Part shown: in pieces, positions 47,815-57,790 of the stretch
How positions within the stretch are numbered: position 1 is the first letter of the stretch
Layout: the number at the start of each line of letters is the position of its first letter
Assembly: GCF_014653695.1 (NCBI RefSeq)
Contig: NZ_BNAR01000003.1
Location: 1 to 64,000, forward strand
Reading direction: 5' to 3'
DNA: 64,000 nucleotides
DNA from: Lentzea cavernae
GTDB lineage: Bacteria; Actinomycetota; Actinomycetes; Mycobacteriales; Pseudonocardiaceae
Notes under the pieces: generated by a model
Database searches by the model: none
What the model was told of the DNA's origin: nothing
Seen by the model: the letters and a program-made list of their open reading frames with translations, nothing else
Position numbers and translations under genes: made by a program

Positions 47815-49335
47815 CTACTGAGCCCTGGTGTACAGGACCTCGCGGATCTCGGTCTGGTTCTTGCCGCCGCCCGAGTTGGTCAGCTGCGTGATCCAGATCA
47901 GCACGTGACCGGTCGGCTCGTGCTCGTTCAGCTGGATCTGCGTCTGCCCGTCGGACAGGTCCGCGACGCCGATGACCTTCGTCTCCTCGATCGGCGAGTC
48001 GAGCGCCGACGCGACGCGGATCTCGACCTTCGTGCCCTTGCTGGGCGAGGTGACCGTGATCGAGGCCAGCTTCACCGGCTCAGCGAACGACGCCATCAGC
48101 CCGATGCCGGGCTTGAGCGCCGGGAACTGCTGGAAGTAGTTGTCCGTCCGCCAGAACGTGCCCGCGTTGTTGTCGACGGCCCGGCTCGCCTGGTTCGCGT
48201 TGTCGGGCTGGTTCGTCACGTCGTAGACGCCGATCTGGCCCGGCTGCACCGGTCCGGCCGGCGCGGGCGGGGGCGCGGTCTGGCCGTTCGACCCCGGCTG
48301 GTTGATCACCACGGTCGGGCCGCCGCCCTTGGACGGCTCGTCGCTGAAGAACCCGACGATCTGCACGCTCAGCCACACGATCACCGTCAGCGTGGCCACG
48401 GCGAGCACGCCGACGCTGATCCACAGCTTCTTCTTCTGCTGCTTGTCCTGCCGCGGGCGCTGGGTCGTCCACACGACCTGGTCGTCGTCGTCATCGCGCG
48501 ACGACGACACCGGCGGGATCAGCGCGGTCTGGGCTTCCTCGGCCGCGATCTGGTCGAGGACCTGCAGAATCGCCGCGGACGTCCGGATGCCGCCCACCGA
48601 CGTGTCCTCCAGCGAACGCACCGCGACGGACGACAGGTCGTGCGGCAGGTACGGGTGCAACGCGTTCGGAGCGACCACGGACCCGTCCGGGCCCGTCGGG
48701 GCCACCGGCACGCCCTGGGGGCCTCCCGGCAACGCCCACCGGCCGGTGAGCAGCAGGTACAGGATCGCGCCGAGGCCCTTGACGTCGTCGCGCGCGATCG
48801 CGTCCGGCCGGGGGCCGGGGAACGCGAGGCGCAGACGGCCGTCCGAGGTGACGCGGATGCGCTGCGGGTGGTCGGCGCCCAGCACGAGACCGGCGTGGTG
48901 CGCGCCCTCGATGGCGGCGCCGAGCGGTTCGAGCAGGCGGGTCGCGGCGCCCGCCGGCAGCGGGCCCTCCGCGATGAGGTCCATCAGGTCGGTGCCCTGG
49001 GTCCACTCGGCGATGACCATGCCGAGGATGCCCTCGTCGGGGCGGATGCCGGTGCCGGGCGTCAGCACGTCGATCACCCTCGACACACCGGGGTGCGTGA
49101 ACGACGACGCGTGCATCGCCCGTTCGACCGTGCGGCGGGCACGGGCGGCGGCCTCGCCGTTCGCCAGGTCGCCCAGCAGGATCGTCAGCGCCACGTCCCG
49201 GTTGAGCTGGCCGTCCCGCGCGCGCCACAGCTCCGCGTTGGACCTCGCGTCGGCGCCGGATTTCGCGAGCAGCCGGTAGCGGCCATTGCCGATGACGCCG
49301 CCGGGAACCAGGGCGGCGTGGACTCCGCTACTCAC
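47815..49335 (-). CDS. MviN-associated pseudokinase with extracytoplasmic discoidin-like domain
   Basis: The 506-aa protein has a kinase-fold N-terminus (residues 15-270, NGRYRLLAKSGADARSNAELWRA-like start) but no HRD or DFG motif; the catalytic loop reads HHAGLVLGADHPQRI. A charged stretch, one membrane helix (about 305-330) and a Pro-rich linker lead to a C-terminal beta domain with a galactose-binding/discoidin-like pattern (NQASRAVDNNAGTFWRTD). In mycobacteria the same modules are fused to MurJ in MviN and bind FhaA when phosphorylated by PknB. Here it is a separate gene 37 bp after murJ. Confidence 0.85.
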   Translation of the reverse strand: MSSGVHAALVPGGVIGNGRYRLLAKSGADARSNAELWRARDGQLNRDVALTILLGDLANGEAAARARRTVERAMHASSFTHPGVSRVIDVLTPGTGIRPDEGILGMVIAEWTQGTDLMDLIAEGPLPAGAATRLLEPLGAAIEGAHHAGLVLGADHPQRIRVTSDGRLRLAFPGPRPDAIARDDVKGLGAILYLLLTGRWALPGGPQGVPVAPTGPDGSVVAPNALHPYLPHDLSSVAVRSLEDTSVGGIRTSAAILQVLDQIAAEEAQTALIPPVSSSRDDDDDQVVWTTQRPRQDKQQKKKLWISVGVLAVATLTVIVWLSVQIVGFFSDEPSKGGGPTVVINQPGSNGQTAPPPAPAGPVQPGQIGVYDVTNQPDNANQASRAVDNNAGTFWRTDNYFQQFPALKPGIGLMASFAEPVKLASITVTSPSKGTKVEIRVASALDSPIEETKVIGVADLSDGQTQIQLNEHEPTGHVLIWITQLTNSGGGKNQTEIREVLYTRAQ

Positions 49336-49372
49336 GGAAACGAGGGTACGGGACGACGGTCACGGACTGGAG

Positions 49373-51013
49373 TCACCTGCGCCGCACCAAACGGTTGATC
49401 TTGGCGATCGCCGGCTGCATCTCGGGCACCCGGAACGCCGCCAGGAGGCCGAACGCGAGCGGCAGGCCGATCAGCGTCACCAGGATGGTCTCGAACCACG
49501 CGGCCACCACCGGGTTGGAGAACCCGATCAGGCCCAGGAGCAGCTCGTTCGCGCCCTTCGCCACCGCGAAGGCCACTGCGGACGCCACCACGGTCAGGCA
49601 GACGGTCCAGATGGTGAAACCGGTGCGCAGGCGACCGAGGCGGATCCGCAGCCACACCTGACCGACGACCGCGCCGAAGACGAAGCTGAGCGACATCGCG
49701 AGCGACACGCCGACGGCGAGCTGGTCGGGCTCGGCCACGGCGAGGAAGAAGTACAGGAGGCCGATCCGGACGGCCACGATCAGCGCCTGGATCAACGTCG
49801 GCGTGCGCGCGTCCTTCATCGCGTAGAACACGCGGATCTGCAGCAACGTCACCGCGTACGGCACCAGGCCGAACGCCGACAGCGCGAGCGCCAGGCCGAC
49901 GGCGGTGCCGCCCTCCACGCCCGACTTGCCGAACCCGAACGCGGCGAGACCGATGGCGACACCGGAGACCGTCATCAGGACGCTGAACGGCATCAGCAGG
50001 ATCGACGACATGCGGTTGCCGAACAGGAGGTCCCGCACGATGGCTTCGTTGTCGTTGTTCGCCGCCGCACGGCTCATCTTCGGCATCAGCGCGGTCAGCA
50101 GCGAGACGCCGAGCACGCCGTAGGGCACCTGGGCGATCAGCCACTGGAAGTTGAACGCCGCCAGCGCGCCGTTGCCGTGCGTGGCGACCTTGGTCAGCAC
50201 GGTCAGGCTGGCGAAACCGAGGCCGACGTAGAGCAGCACCCAGAAGGCGAGGCCGCCGAACTCGGCCAGCCGCGCGTCCCAGCCGAACCGCCACTTGAAG
50301 CGGAAACCGGTCTTGCGCAGCGCCGGGATCAGCACCGACGCCTGGACGGCGACACCGAGCGCGGTGCCGATGCCGAGCACCAGCACGTGGGTGTCGGTCA
50401 TGGAGACCGGGTTGAGCGTGATGTCACCGGGGAGCAGCCAGTAGACGCCGAGGACCGCGATCACGACGAGGTTGTTCAGGACCGGGGCCCAGGTCGGCAG
50501 GCCGAACACGTGCCGGGCGTTGAGCACCGCGCTGAGCAGCGCGGTCAGACCGTAGAACACGATGCCGGGCAGCACCAGGTAGGCGAACGCCGTGACCAGG
50601 TCGCGGTTCGCGTTCGGGGAGTCGGCGATGAACAGCGAGGTGAGCAGCGGCGCGCACGCCACCGCTATCACCGTGCCGACGCCGAGGATCGCCGTGCCCA
50701 TGCTGATCAGCCACTGGGCGTACGACTCCCCGCCGTCGCCGTCCTCCTTCTCGGCCCTGACCAGCAGCGGGATCGCCACACTGGTCAGGATGCCGCCGAG
50801 CAGGAGCTCGTTGATCATCGTCGGCAGGGTCGAGGCCGCCTGGTACGAGTCGTTGAGGGTGCCGATGCCGAGTGCCGCGACCAGCAGCACCTTCGAGAGC
50901 AGGCCGGTGGCGCGGCTGACGATCGTCGCGATCGCCATCGAGCCGCTCGCCTTGGCGATCGACGGTGCCTGCTGCTGCGGGTCTGGCTGGGTGGTCGTGG
51001 CTGTCTCGCTCAC
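49373..51013 (-). CDS. murJ: MurJ (MviN): lipid II flippase
   Basis: The 546-aa polytopic protein of the MOP/MATE-like superfamily has about 14 membrane helices. An N-terminal ASGSMAIATIVSRATGLLSKVLLV and a central QVPYGVLGVSLLTALMPKMS motif are typical of MurJ. It flips lipid II for peptidoglycan synthesis. It lacks the C-terminal pseudokinase extension found in mycobacterial MviN. GTG 51013 overlaps the DUF6049 stop by 4 nt. Confidence 0.95.
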   Translation of the reverse strand: MSETATTTQPDPQQQAPSIAKASGSMAIATIVSRATGLLSKVLLVAALGIGTLNDSYQAASTLPTMINELLLGGILTSVAIPLLVRAEKEDGDGGESYAQWLISMGTAILGVGTVIAVACAPLLTSLFIADSPNANRDLVTAFAYLVLPGIVFYGLTALLSAVLNARHVFGLPTWAPVLNNLVVIAVLGVYWLLPGDITLNPVSMTDTHVLVLGIGTALGVAVQASVLIPALRKTGFRFKWRFGWDARLAEFGGLAFWVLLYVGLGFASLTVLTKVATHGNGALAAFNFQWLIAQVPYGVLGVSLLTALMPKMSRAAANNDNEAIVRDLLFGNRMSSILLMPFSVLMTVSGVAIGLAAFGFGKSGVEGGTAVGLALALSAFGLVPYAVTLLQIRVFYAMKDARTPTLIQALIVAVRIGLLYFFLAVAEPDQLAVGVSLAMSLSFVFGAVVGQVWLRIRLGRLRTGFTIWTVCLTVVASAVAFAVAKGANELLLGLIGFSNPVVAAWFETILVTLIGLPLAFGLLAAFRVPEMQPAIAKINRLVRRR

Positions 51014-53307
51014 GCGCTCGACTTCTCCGGTGTGACGTTCTCGATGGACGGTGCGTCGCCGTTCTCGCCGTTGCGGGCGCGAACCCGCTTGTAGATGCGA
51101 CGCCCCGAGAGCAGGACGAGCGCGATCCCGGCCAGCATGGTGATGATCACCGTGATGGTGCCGTACGCGGACGACGACACCTCCAGCTTGACAGTGTCAC
51201 CGAGAGCGACGCCCTCGGGAGTGGTCAGCCGGACGTTGACCGGGAACCGGCCGGACCGCAGCACCTCGACGGGCACGCGCACGACGCGCTCGCCGCGGGC
51301 GGGGAGGACCTGGTCGGCGAGGTCGAGCTTGCGGATGCCGGGGGTGTCGGCGAGGTTGATCCGGACCGTCACGCGCACGTCGAGCTTGTTCGTGATCGTG
51401 ATCGGGATCGGGCTGTCGCCGGAGCCGAGCAGGATCGGGCTGTTCGGCTGCGTCACGCCGACCATGCCGGTCAGGCCGTTGATCTCGCTCTGGCTGACCT
51501 CGGCCGCGGACCGGGCGCCCTGCTCGTTGCCCCGCCACGCACCCGACATCGCCCGGAGCAGGCCGAGCCACAGCGGGTCGGCCAGGTCGGCGGGCGACGC
51601 GTGCGCCGTGTCCTCCTGCTGCATGGCCGCGACCAGGCCGTTGAGCTCGACGCTCTGGTTCGTCACCGAGTCCGAGATGACCGCGGAGATCTCCCTGGCG
51701 CCGGCCTCCGGCGGGTAGGCGACCTTCGCGTTCGTCACGGCAGGCGTGGCGCTGACGAGCTCCTCGAGCCCGGTCTGGGTCGCGTAACCGCCGGCCAGCA
51801 GCTTCTGGGCCGCGGTCAGGAACTCGGTCATCTCCGAGATCGGCGCGTGCCAGCGGCGCGGGGGCGCGACCAGCACGTTGCGGCCGTCGCCCTGCCACCC
51901 GGCGCGGAACATCAGCACCGCCAGCGCGTTCTGCACCGACACCGGCTGGCTCTCGACCGGCGCGGTCACGCCGGAGAGCGTGCGCGGGCGCGAGTCGCTG
52001 CCCTGCAGCGCGTCCGAGACCATCGAGTCGATCTTCACGGCGGTGACCGGGGTCTTGCCGCCGATGCCGACGGGCGCGGTGCCCGGCGCGTCGGCGAGAC
52101 CCGCCGGGTCCAGCAGCAGCGACTTCACGCCGGGGTAGCGCTGGTCCGGCAGCGGGGTGACCAGCTCGTCGAACGTCGACTGGTCGAGCACGCCGTCCTC
52201 TGGCCACACCAGGTCGGGCAGCGGCCGCACGGACAGGACTTCCTGGATGAGCGCGGGACCGTCCGTCACCGCGAGCGTGCGCATGGTGGTGAGCTTCGCC
52301 CTGTTCAACGCCACGAGGTCGGCGTCGGCGGACGGCAGCGCGACGACGCACCGGCCCGAGACGGCGAGCTTGAGGCGGTTGAGCCACAGCTGCGCCTCCG
52401 TCCGGCCCTTGCCCTCGGCGCCGCCACGCAGCTGGTAGCCGGTGCTCATGGCCTGCACGGTGCGCAGCAGGTCCGGGTCGATGGCCAGGCACATGGCCGT
52501 GCTCATCGACGAGATCGCCTGCTCGTAGGCCTGCAGCAGGCCGTACAGCCTGCCGTTGACCGAGAGCGACGTCGCCAGGTCGTCGTCGATCAGCTCCGAC
52601 TCGCCCTCGCCGCCGAGCCGGACCAGCCGCGGGCGGTCCGCGATCGGCCACAGCACCGTCAGCTTCGCGCCGTTGCCGGGCTTGCCCTTGGTCTCCCCGC
52701 CGGGCACGCCGAGCACGGGCAGCAGCGTGGACAGCGCCGCGAGCCGCGCCTGGCCGCCGAAGTCGGGCCTGCCGTTGACGTTCGCGAGGATCGGGTAGAT
52801 GCCGGGCTGGTCGACCTCGAGCGAGGTCGGCTCGGTCCCGCGCAGCGGCACCTCGAGCGTGAAGTCCTTCTGCTGGCCGGGCTCGAGCTCACCGGCGACA
52901 GGCGTGAACTTGGGCTGCACGGCCTCCGCCGCCGCGGGCTCGCGCAACGCGGTGCGCAGGGCGTCCTCGGTGGCGAGCGGCTCCCCGCGCTCCAGGCGCA
53001 GCACGATGTCGAACACCTTGCGGTCGCCGACGTTGACGATCTTGCCGGTGATCTTGACGGTGCCCGGCGAGTCGCTCGTGACGAACCGGGGGGTGAGCTG
53101 GCCTATGTCGAGCCGCAGGAACTGCGGCTGCGCCTGGCCGGGTTGGGCCGACAGCGATCTGGTCGCCCACACCTGGGTGGCCGGGGCCGGCATGAACGGC
53201 AGCGCGTCGACCTCGTCCGGTTGTGACTGCTGGGCGCCGGCGGGCGGCGCTGCGATCACCACGAACGCGGCGACAGCGGCTGTGCAGACGAGCTTCCTCA
53301 GGCTCAC
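51010..53307 (-). CDS. DUF6049 family secreted/membrane protein
   Basis: 765 aa from GTG 53307, which overlaps the NUDIX stop (GTGA). A signal peptide ([23 protein letters not shown]) is followed by a large extracytoplasmic region and one C-terminal membrane helix (about 715-735, [20 protein letters not shown]) with a short basic cytoplasmic tail. It corresponds to Rv3909 of mycobacteria. Function unknown, but constant linkage to murJ suggests a part in envelope assembly. Confidence 0.88.
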   Translation of the reverse strand: MSLRKLVCTAAVAAFVVIAAPPAGAQQSQPDEVDALPFMPAPATQVWATRSLSAQPGQAQPQFLRLDIGQLTPRFVTSDSPGTVKITGKIVNVGDRKVFDIVLRLERGEPLATEDALRTALREPAAAEAVQPKFTPVAGELEPGQQKDFTLEVPLRGTEPTSLEVDQPGIYPILANVNGRPDFGGQARLAALSTLLPVLGVPGGETKGKPGNGAKLTVLWPIADRPRLVRLGGEGESELIDDDLATSLSVNGRLYGLLQAYEQAISSMSTAMCLAIDPDLLRTVQAMSTGYQLRGGAEGKGRTEAQLWLNRLKLAVSGRCVVALPSADADLVALNRAKLTTMRTLAVTDGPALIQEVLSVRPLPDLVWPEDGVLDQSTFDELVTPLPDQRYPGVKSLLLDPAGLADAPGTAPVGIGGKTPVTAVKIDSMVSDALQGSDSRPRTLSGVTAPVESQPVSVQNALAVLMFRAGWQGDGRNVLVAPPRRWHAPISEMTEFLTAAQKLLAGGYATQTGLEELVSATPAVTNAKVAYPPEAGAREISAVISDSVTNQSVELNGLVAAMQQEDTAHASPADLADPLWLGLLRAMSGAWRGNEQGARSAAEVSQSEINGLTGMVGVTQPNSPILLGSGDSPIPITITNKLDVRVTVRINLADTPGIRKLDLADQVLPARGERVVRVPVEVLRSGRFPVNVRLTTPEGVALGDTVKLEVSSSAYGTITVIITMLAGIALVLLSGRRIYKRVRARNGENGDAPSIENVTPEKSSA

Positions 53308-53819
53308 GCCGACTCCGCCTCGTTCCGGCAGCCGTCGGAGAGCAGTTCGGCGGCTCGGCGGACCAGGCGGCGCTCGTCGGCATGCGCGAGTCGCTCGTCC
53401 AGTTCGCCGAGTGGCACCCACGCCACCTCGGTGACCTCCACGTCTTCGTCGGAAAGCTCTCCCCCCGTCGCTTCGAGGAGGAAGTGGTGAACCGTCTTGT
53501 GCACCCGGCGGTCGTCAGCGACGAACCAGTAGTCGATCGACCCCAGCGGGCGCAGCACCCTGCTATGAATACCGGTCTCCTCGGCGACCTCGCGCACCGC
53601 GGTCTGTTCCGCGGTCTCGCCGGCCTCGATGTGACCCTTGGGCAAAGACCACAGCAACCGGCCCCGCCGGTCAAGTCTTCCGATCACCGCGGCCCGCTGC
53701 TCGGAGTCGAGCACCAGGCCACCCGCCGACGTCTCGTCGACGGTCTTGAGCCTCCGGCCCCGGCGCCGCTTCCGGCGTCCCGGCTTGGGACTCCCGGAAC
53801 GTGCGGCTGACGGGGGCAT
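53304..53819 (-). CDS. NUDIX hydrolase (MutT4-like)
   Basis: 171 aa from ATG 53819. A basic N-terminus ([14 protein letters not shown]) precedes a NUDIX domain with the full box G-H-I-E-A-G-E-T-x8-REVAEETGI. It hydrolyses a nucleoside diphosphate derivative; the substrate is unknown. It is divergent from pcnA, as MutT4 (Rv3908) is in mycobacteria, and translationally coupled to DUF6049. Confidence 0.92.
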   Translation of the reverse strand: MPPSAARSGSPKPGRRKRRRGRRLKTVDETSAGGLVLDSEQRAAVIGRLDRRGRLLWSLPKGHIEAGETAEQTAVREVAEETGIHSRVLRPLGSIDYWFVADDRRVHKTVHHFLLEATGGELSDEDVEVTEVAWVPLGELDERLAHADERRLVRRAAELLSDGCRNEAESA

Positions 53820-53888
53820 GTGGCCGATCGTACTTACGAACGTCGAGGACGCCGGTTTTCCGCGTCTCGATCGCTCCAGCAGAATGCG

Positions 53889-55298
53889 GTGGTGGAGAAG
53901 CCCGCCATCACACCAGTCGTCGCCGAGCTCGCCGCTCGGTTCGCAGCCGGGGGCAAGCGCCTCTACCTCGTGGGCGGAAGTGTGCGCGACGCCGTGCTGG
54001 AGCGCCCGACGAACGACTTCGACTTCACGACGGACGCGCGACCTGCGGAGATCCAGGAGCTGCTGAGCGGCTGGGCCGACGCGCAGTGGGACACCGGCAT
54101 CGCGTTCGGCACCGTCGGGGCGTCCAAGAAGGGCGAGATCATCGAGATCACGACCTTCCGCGCGGACGTCTACGACGGCGTGACCCGCAACCCCGAGGTG
54201 ACCTTCGGCGACTCCGTCGACGGCGACCTGGCCCGGCGCGACTTCACGGTCAACGCGATGGCGTACGACATCGCCGCGAGCGAGTTCGTGGACCCGACCG
54301 GGGGCCTCCAGGCGGCCCGTGACGGCGTGCTGGACACGCCGGCGACCCCGCAGGAGTCGTTCGGCGACGACCCGCTGCGCATGCTGCGCGCCGCCCGGTT
54401 CGTCTCCCAGCTGGGGTTCACCCCCGCGCCCCGCGTGGTCGAGGCGATGCGGTCGATGGCAGGTCAACTCACCCGCATCACGCCGGAGCGCGTGCAGGTG
54501 GAGCTCTCGAAGCTCCTGTGCGGGGCTCACCCCCGCCGCGGCATCGAGCTCATGGTGGAGACCGGGCTGGCCGACGTCGTGCTGCCCGAGCTCACGGCCA
54601 TGAAGCTGGAGATCGACGAACATCATCAGCACAAGGACGTCTTCGACCACTCGCTGGTTGTGCTGGAACAGGCAATTGATCTTGAAGATGTTGATCAGTC
54701 ACCCGATCTGGTGCTGAGGATCGCCGCGCTCCTGCACGACATCGGCAAACCGCCGACCCGGAAGTTCGAGTCCGGCGGCGGCGTCTCGTTCCACCACCAC
54801 GAGGTCGTGGGCGCGAAGATGGTCCGCAAGCGCTTGCGCGCGTTGCGGTACTCGAAGGAGATCACCGAGGACGTCGCCAAGCTCGTCTACCTGCACCTCC
54901 GCTTCCACGGGTACGGCAACGGCGAGTGGACCGACTCGGCCGTGCGCCGGTACGTGACGGACGCCGGTGACCTGCTGACTCGGCTGCACAAGCTCGTCCG
55001 TGCCGACTGCACGACCAGGAACAAGCGCAAGGCGAACCTGCTGCGCCGGACCTACGACTCCCTTGAGGAGCGCATCGCGCGCATCGCGGCCGAGGAAGAC
55101 CTCGCGCGCGTGCGTCCGGACCTCGACGGCAACGAGATCATGAAGCTGCTCGGCCTGCCGCCGGGCCGTGAGGTCGGCGCCGCGTGGAAGTTCCTCAAGG
55201 AGCTCAGGCTCGACCGCGGGCCGCTGGACCGCGACGAGGCCGAGACCGCGTTGCTCGAGTGGGCCCGCGAGCAGGGGATCACGCCACCCGCTTCGTGA
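53889..55298 (+). CDS. pcnA: PcnA-type CCA tRNA nucleotidyltransferase / poly(A) polymerase family protein
   Basis: About 469 aa from GTG 53889. The nucleotidyltransferase head carries [11 protein letters not shown] and the metal-binding DFDFTT. The [12 protein letters not shown] motif, the EDDPLRM-like template segment ([13 protein letters not shown]) and an HD-domain stretch with LLHDIGKP follow. The mixed DPxRxLR motif is typical of CCA-adding enzymes, needed because the tRNA genes here lack CCA. The start is ambiguous: GTG 53820, immediately next to the NUDIX start, is also in frame. Confidence 0.92.
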   Translation: MVEKPAITPVVAELAARFAAGGKRLYLVGGSVRDAVLERPTNDFDFTTDARPAEIQELLSGWADAQWDTGIAFGTVGASKKGEIIEITTFRADVYDGVTRNPEVTFGDSVDGDLARRDFTVNAMAYDIAASEFVDPTGGLQAARDGVLDTPATPQESFGDDPLRMLRAARFVSQLGFTPAPRVVEAMRSMAGQLTRITPERVQVELSKLLCGAHPRRGIELMVETGLADVVLPELTAMKLEIDEHHQHKDVFDHSLVVLEQAIDLEDVDQSPDLVLRIAALLHDIGKPPTRKFESGGGVSFHHHEVVGAKMVRKRLRALRYSKEITEDVAKLVYLHLRFHGYGNGEWTDSAVRRYVTDAGDLLTRLHKLVRADCTTRNKRKANLLRRTYDSLEERIARIAAEEDLARVRPDLDGNEIMKLLGLPPGREVGAAWKFLKELRLDRGPLDRDEAETALLEWAREQGITPPAS

Positions 55299-55355
55299 CG
55301 CATCGTGAGCGAATGCAATCCCCGCGTTAGCGAAGTGTCAGCGCGGGGAGGCACC

Positions 55356-55637
55356 ATGAGAGTGCTCATGGGGGTGATGCAGATGTTCGCTTGGGGACTT
55401 TCCGCAGGACCTGCGGCCTACGGCCTCGATGTCCTGACCGACGACCAACGGGCCGTGCTGCGCTGTCTCGCACGCGGTCACGCCGAGCACGAGATCGCGC
55501 GCGTGCTCGGCCTGGGCCAGCAGCGGGTGGCCGACGAGGTGGCCGAGATCCTGCGGCGCCTCGATCTACCCGATCGGGTGGCCGCCGTCGTCTTCGCTCA
55601 CGAAGCCGGGATGCTGCACCTGCCGTTTCCGCGCTGA
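55356..55637 (+). CDS. Stand-alone LuxR-type HTH protein
   Basis: 93 aa from ATG 55356 with GGGGAGG five bases upstream. Residues about 24-85 form a LuxR/GerE helix-turn-helix (LTDDQRAVLRCLARGHAEHEIARVLGL...). No receiver or sensor domain is present. It probably binds DNA, as small WhiB-adjacent or response-regulator-like HTH proteins do; the targets are unknown. Its 3' end overlaps the convergent MFS gene by 72 bp. Confidence 0.8.
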   Translation: MRVLMGVMQMFAWGLSAGPAAYGLDVLTDDQRAVLRCLARGHAEHEIARVLGLGQQRVADEVAEILRRLDLPDRVAAVVFAHEAGMLHLPFPR

Positions 55638-56906
55638 CAGGAACAGGTAGGCGCCCAGCCCGACCAGGTAGAGGCTCGCGGCGACGAGGATCAGGCCGGG
55701 CGAGCGCCCGTCCAGGGGGACCACCGTCGCCGTGATCGACACCGCCGTGACCTGCGCGATGTTGAAGAGGGTGTCGTAGAGGGCGAACACGCGCCCGCGC
55801 ACCTCGTCGCCGACGTCGTGCTGCACCGCGGTGTCGACGCAGAGCTTGACGATCTGACCGGCGAAGATGATCACGAAGCTGGCCAGCAGGATCGACACCA
55901 GCGTCATCGGCAGCCCGAGCCCGACCTGCGCGGCGGCCGTGAGCAGCAACGCGCCGCAGATCGTGCGCCGGACGCCGAACCTGTCGACGATCCGGTCGGT
56001 CAGGATGCCCGCGAGCAGCACGCCCGCGCCGCCCGCGACCGCGACCTCGCCGAGGCCGCCGATGCCCGCCTTGAGGATGCCGACGTCCTCCAGGCTGTAG
56101 CGCATCAGCAGCAGCGTGATCATGAGACTCATGCCGAACGCGGCCCGGTGCGCGAGCAGCGCGGCCAGCCCGGCCGTGACGCTCGGCGTGCGCCAGGTGG
56201 CCTTCGCGCCGTCCACCAGGCCGCGGGCGACGGCGCTGAGCGCGTTGGGCGGCTCGTCGACCTCGTCCGGCCCGAGCACGCCCGCCTTGAACCGGCTGGC
56301 GATGAACGCGCTGAGCAGCAACCCGACCACGGCGATGCTGGTGGTCCACGCCGAACCGCCGTCACCGGCGCCGAGCACCGTGCGGAAGCCGATCGCGCAG
56401 GCGGCACCGATGACGGCCATGATCGCGCCGGCCGTCGTGGCCAGCGCGTTCGCCTCGACCAGGTGATCTTCCGGCACGACGTGCGGCAGCGAGGCGGAGA
56501 GCCCGGACCCGACGAACCGGCCTATGCCCATGACGATGAGCGCGGAGACGTAGAGCGGCAACCCGCTGAGCCCCGCACCGACCGCCGCGGCCGTGAGCAG
56601 GACGAACGCGGCCCTCGTGACGTTCGCCACGACGATGACCTTCTTGCGGTCCCACCTGTCGAGCAGCGCGCCGGTGAACGGCCCGATCAGCGAGTACGGC
56701 AGCAGCAGCACCGCGAACCCCGCCGCGATCGCGGCCGGATCGGCCTGGCGTTCGGGGTTGAAGAGCACGGCGCCGGCGAGCCCGGCCTGGAAGAGCCCGT
56801 CGCCCCACTGCGAGGCGAGGCGGGTGGCCAGGAGCCTGCGGTACTCGGGAATGCCGAGGAACCGGCGTGATCCCAGGTGGTGCTTCTCCACCGCAAGCGT
56901 TGTCAC
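55566..56906 (-). CDS. MFS transporter
   Basis: The 446-aa protein has about 12 membrane helices. The motif A region GALLDRWDRKKVIVVANVTRA follows helix 2, and a second copy (GILTDRIVDRFGVRRTI) lies in the second half. It resembles the MFS_3/enterobactin-exporter-like group. GTG 56906 is used. The substrate is unknown. The stop lies 72 bp inside the convergent HTH gene. Confidence 0.88.
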   Translation of the reverse strand: MTTLAVEKHHLGSRRFLGIPEYRRLLATRLASQWGDGLFQAGLAGAVLFNPERQADPAAIAAGFAVLLLPYSLIGPFTGALLDRWDRKKVIVVANVTRAAFVLLTAAAVGAGLSGLPLYVSALIVMGIGRFVGSGLSASLPHVVPEDHLVEANALATTAGAIMAVIGAACAIGFRTVLGAGDGGSAWTTSIAVVGLLLSAFIASRFKAGVLGPDEVDEPPNALSAVARGLVDGAKATWRTPSVTAGLAALLAHRAAFGMSLMITLLLMRYSLEDVGILKAGIGGLGEVAVAGGAGVLLAGILTDRIVDRFGVRRTICGALLLTAAAQVGLGLPMTLVSILLASFVIIFAGQIVKLCVDTAVQHDVGDEVRGRVFALYDTLFNIAQVTAVSITATVVPLDGRSPGLILVAASLYLVGLGAYLFLSARKRQVQHPGFVSEDDGGHPIG

Positions 56907-57144
56907 CGTTGCACTCTAAGCGCGCAGTGGTGAAAACCACGAAAGCCGGACCTCGCGGTCCGGCTCTCCTGGCGCCGGATGCCAGGTCGCCTCACGGCGC
57001 GGCGCACTACGCGGCTCCAGCCGAACGGTATTCCGCGAAGGCGGTTGTCTGTTGAGCCCGGGGGACACAAAGACATCCGACACCTCAGTCTAACGGGACG
57101 CGGGCCTGAGTTGTTCCGGCGATCACGAGTGATTTCATGGTGAC
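56907..57144. promoter_or_regulatory. MFS-yqgE divergent region with hairpin
   Basis: A 238-bp gap. AGCCGGACC and GGTCCGGCT (56944-56965) form a 9-bp hairpin with loop TCGC, in the 5' leader of the MFS gene rather than behind any gene. It may be a leader structure or a decayed terminator. No small gene is seen. Confidence 0.4.
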
Positions 57145-57723
57145 GTGCGTCCCGATGACGAAGTCGAAGTCGAGCCAGGCTCCCTGTTGGTTGCCGCTCC
57201 GAGCCTCAACGACCCGAACTTCACGCGCACCGTCGTCTACATCATCGACCAACGTCCAGAGGGGACCCTCGGTGTCGTTCTGAACCGCCCCTCCGAGGTG
57301 GCGGTCCACGACGTGCTGCCGCCGTGGGGCTCTCACGTCACGAAGCCGCAGTGCATCCACATAGGCGGCCCGGTCGAGCCGAAGACGGCGCTGTGCCTTG
57401 CAGCGTTGAAGGCGGGCACCGATCCCGCGGGTGTGGAGGGTCTGGTCGGCGTGCAGGGCCCGATCGCCCTGGTCGACCTCGACGCCGAACCGGACGACCT
57501 GCTGCCGCTGGTGCGCGGTCTGCGGGTGTTCGCGGGCTACGCGGGCTGGGGCGAGGGCCAGTTGCAGGGCGAGATCGACCGCGGCGACTGGATGGTCGTG
57601 ACCGGCCTGGCCGACGACGTGCTGGTCGGCGCGAACGTCGACCTGTGGGGCAGGGTTCTGCGCCGCCAGGGCATGCCGCTGGCGCTGCTGTCGACGTACC
57701 CGAAGGACGTCCGCGACAACTGA
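57145..57723 (+). CDS. YqgE/AlgH family protein (UPF0301)
   Basis: 192 aa from GTG 57145. The core reads GSLLVAAPSLNDPNFTRTVVYI, then GTLGVVLNRPSE, HIGGPV and FAGYAGWGEGQLQGEI, all hallmark segments of the family. The biochemical role is unresolved in the literature I know. The ribosome-binding site is poor. A degenerate parS overlaps its stop codon. Confidence 0.93.
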   Translation: MRPDDEVEVEPGSLLVAAPSLNDPNFTRTVVYIIDQRPEGTLGVVLNRPSEVAVHDVLPPWGSHVTKPQCIHIGGPVEPKTALCLAALKAGTDPAGVEGLVGVQGPIALVDLDAEPDDLLPLVRGLRVFAGYAGWGEGQLQGEIDRGDWMVVTGLADDVLVGANVDLWGRVLRRQGMPLALLSTYPKDVRDN

Positions 57724-57735
57724 TTCACGTGAAAC
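57722..57735. other. Degenerate parS-like site
   Basis: GATTCACGTGAAAC differs from the perfect parS at one base. It lies about 16 kb from parS 5 and overlaps the yqgE stop codon. Confidence 0.55.
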
Positions 57736-57747
57736 CACGGCACGAGA

Positions 57748-57776
57748 AAGGCCGGACCACCCAGTGATCCGGCCTT
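57748..57776 (+). terminator. Convergent terminator between yqgE and the SdpI-like gene
   Basis: AAGGCCGGA pairs with TCCGGCCTT over 9 bp around an 11-base loop. Confidence 0.8.
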
Positions 57777-57790
57777 GGTCCTTGCAGGTT

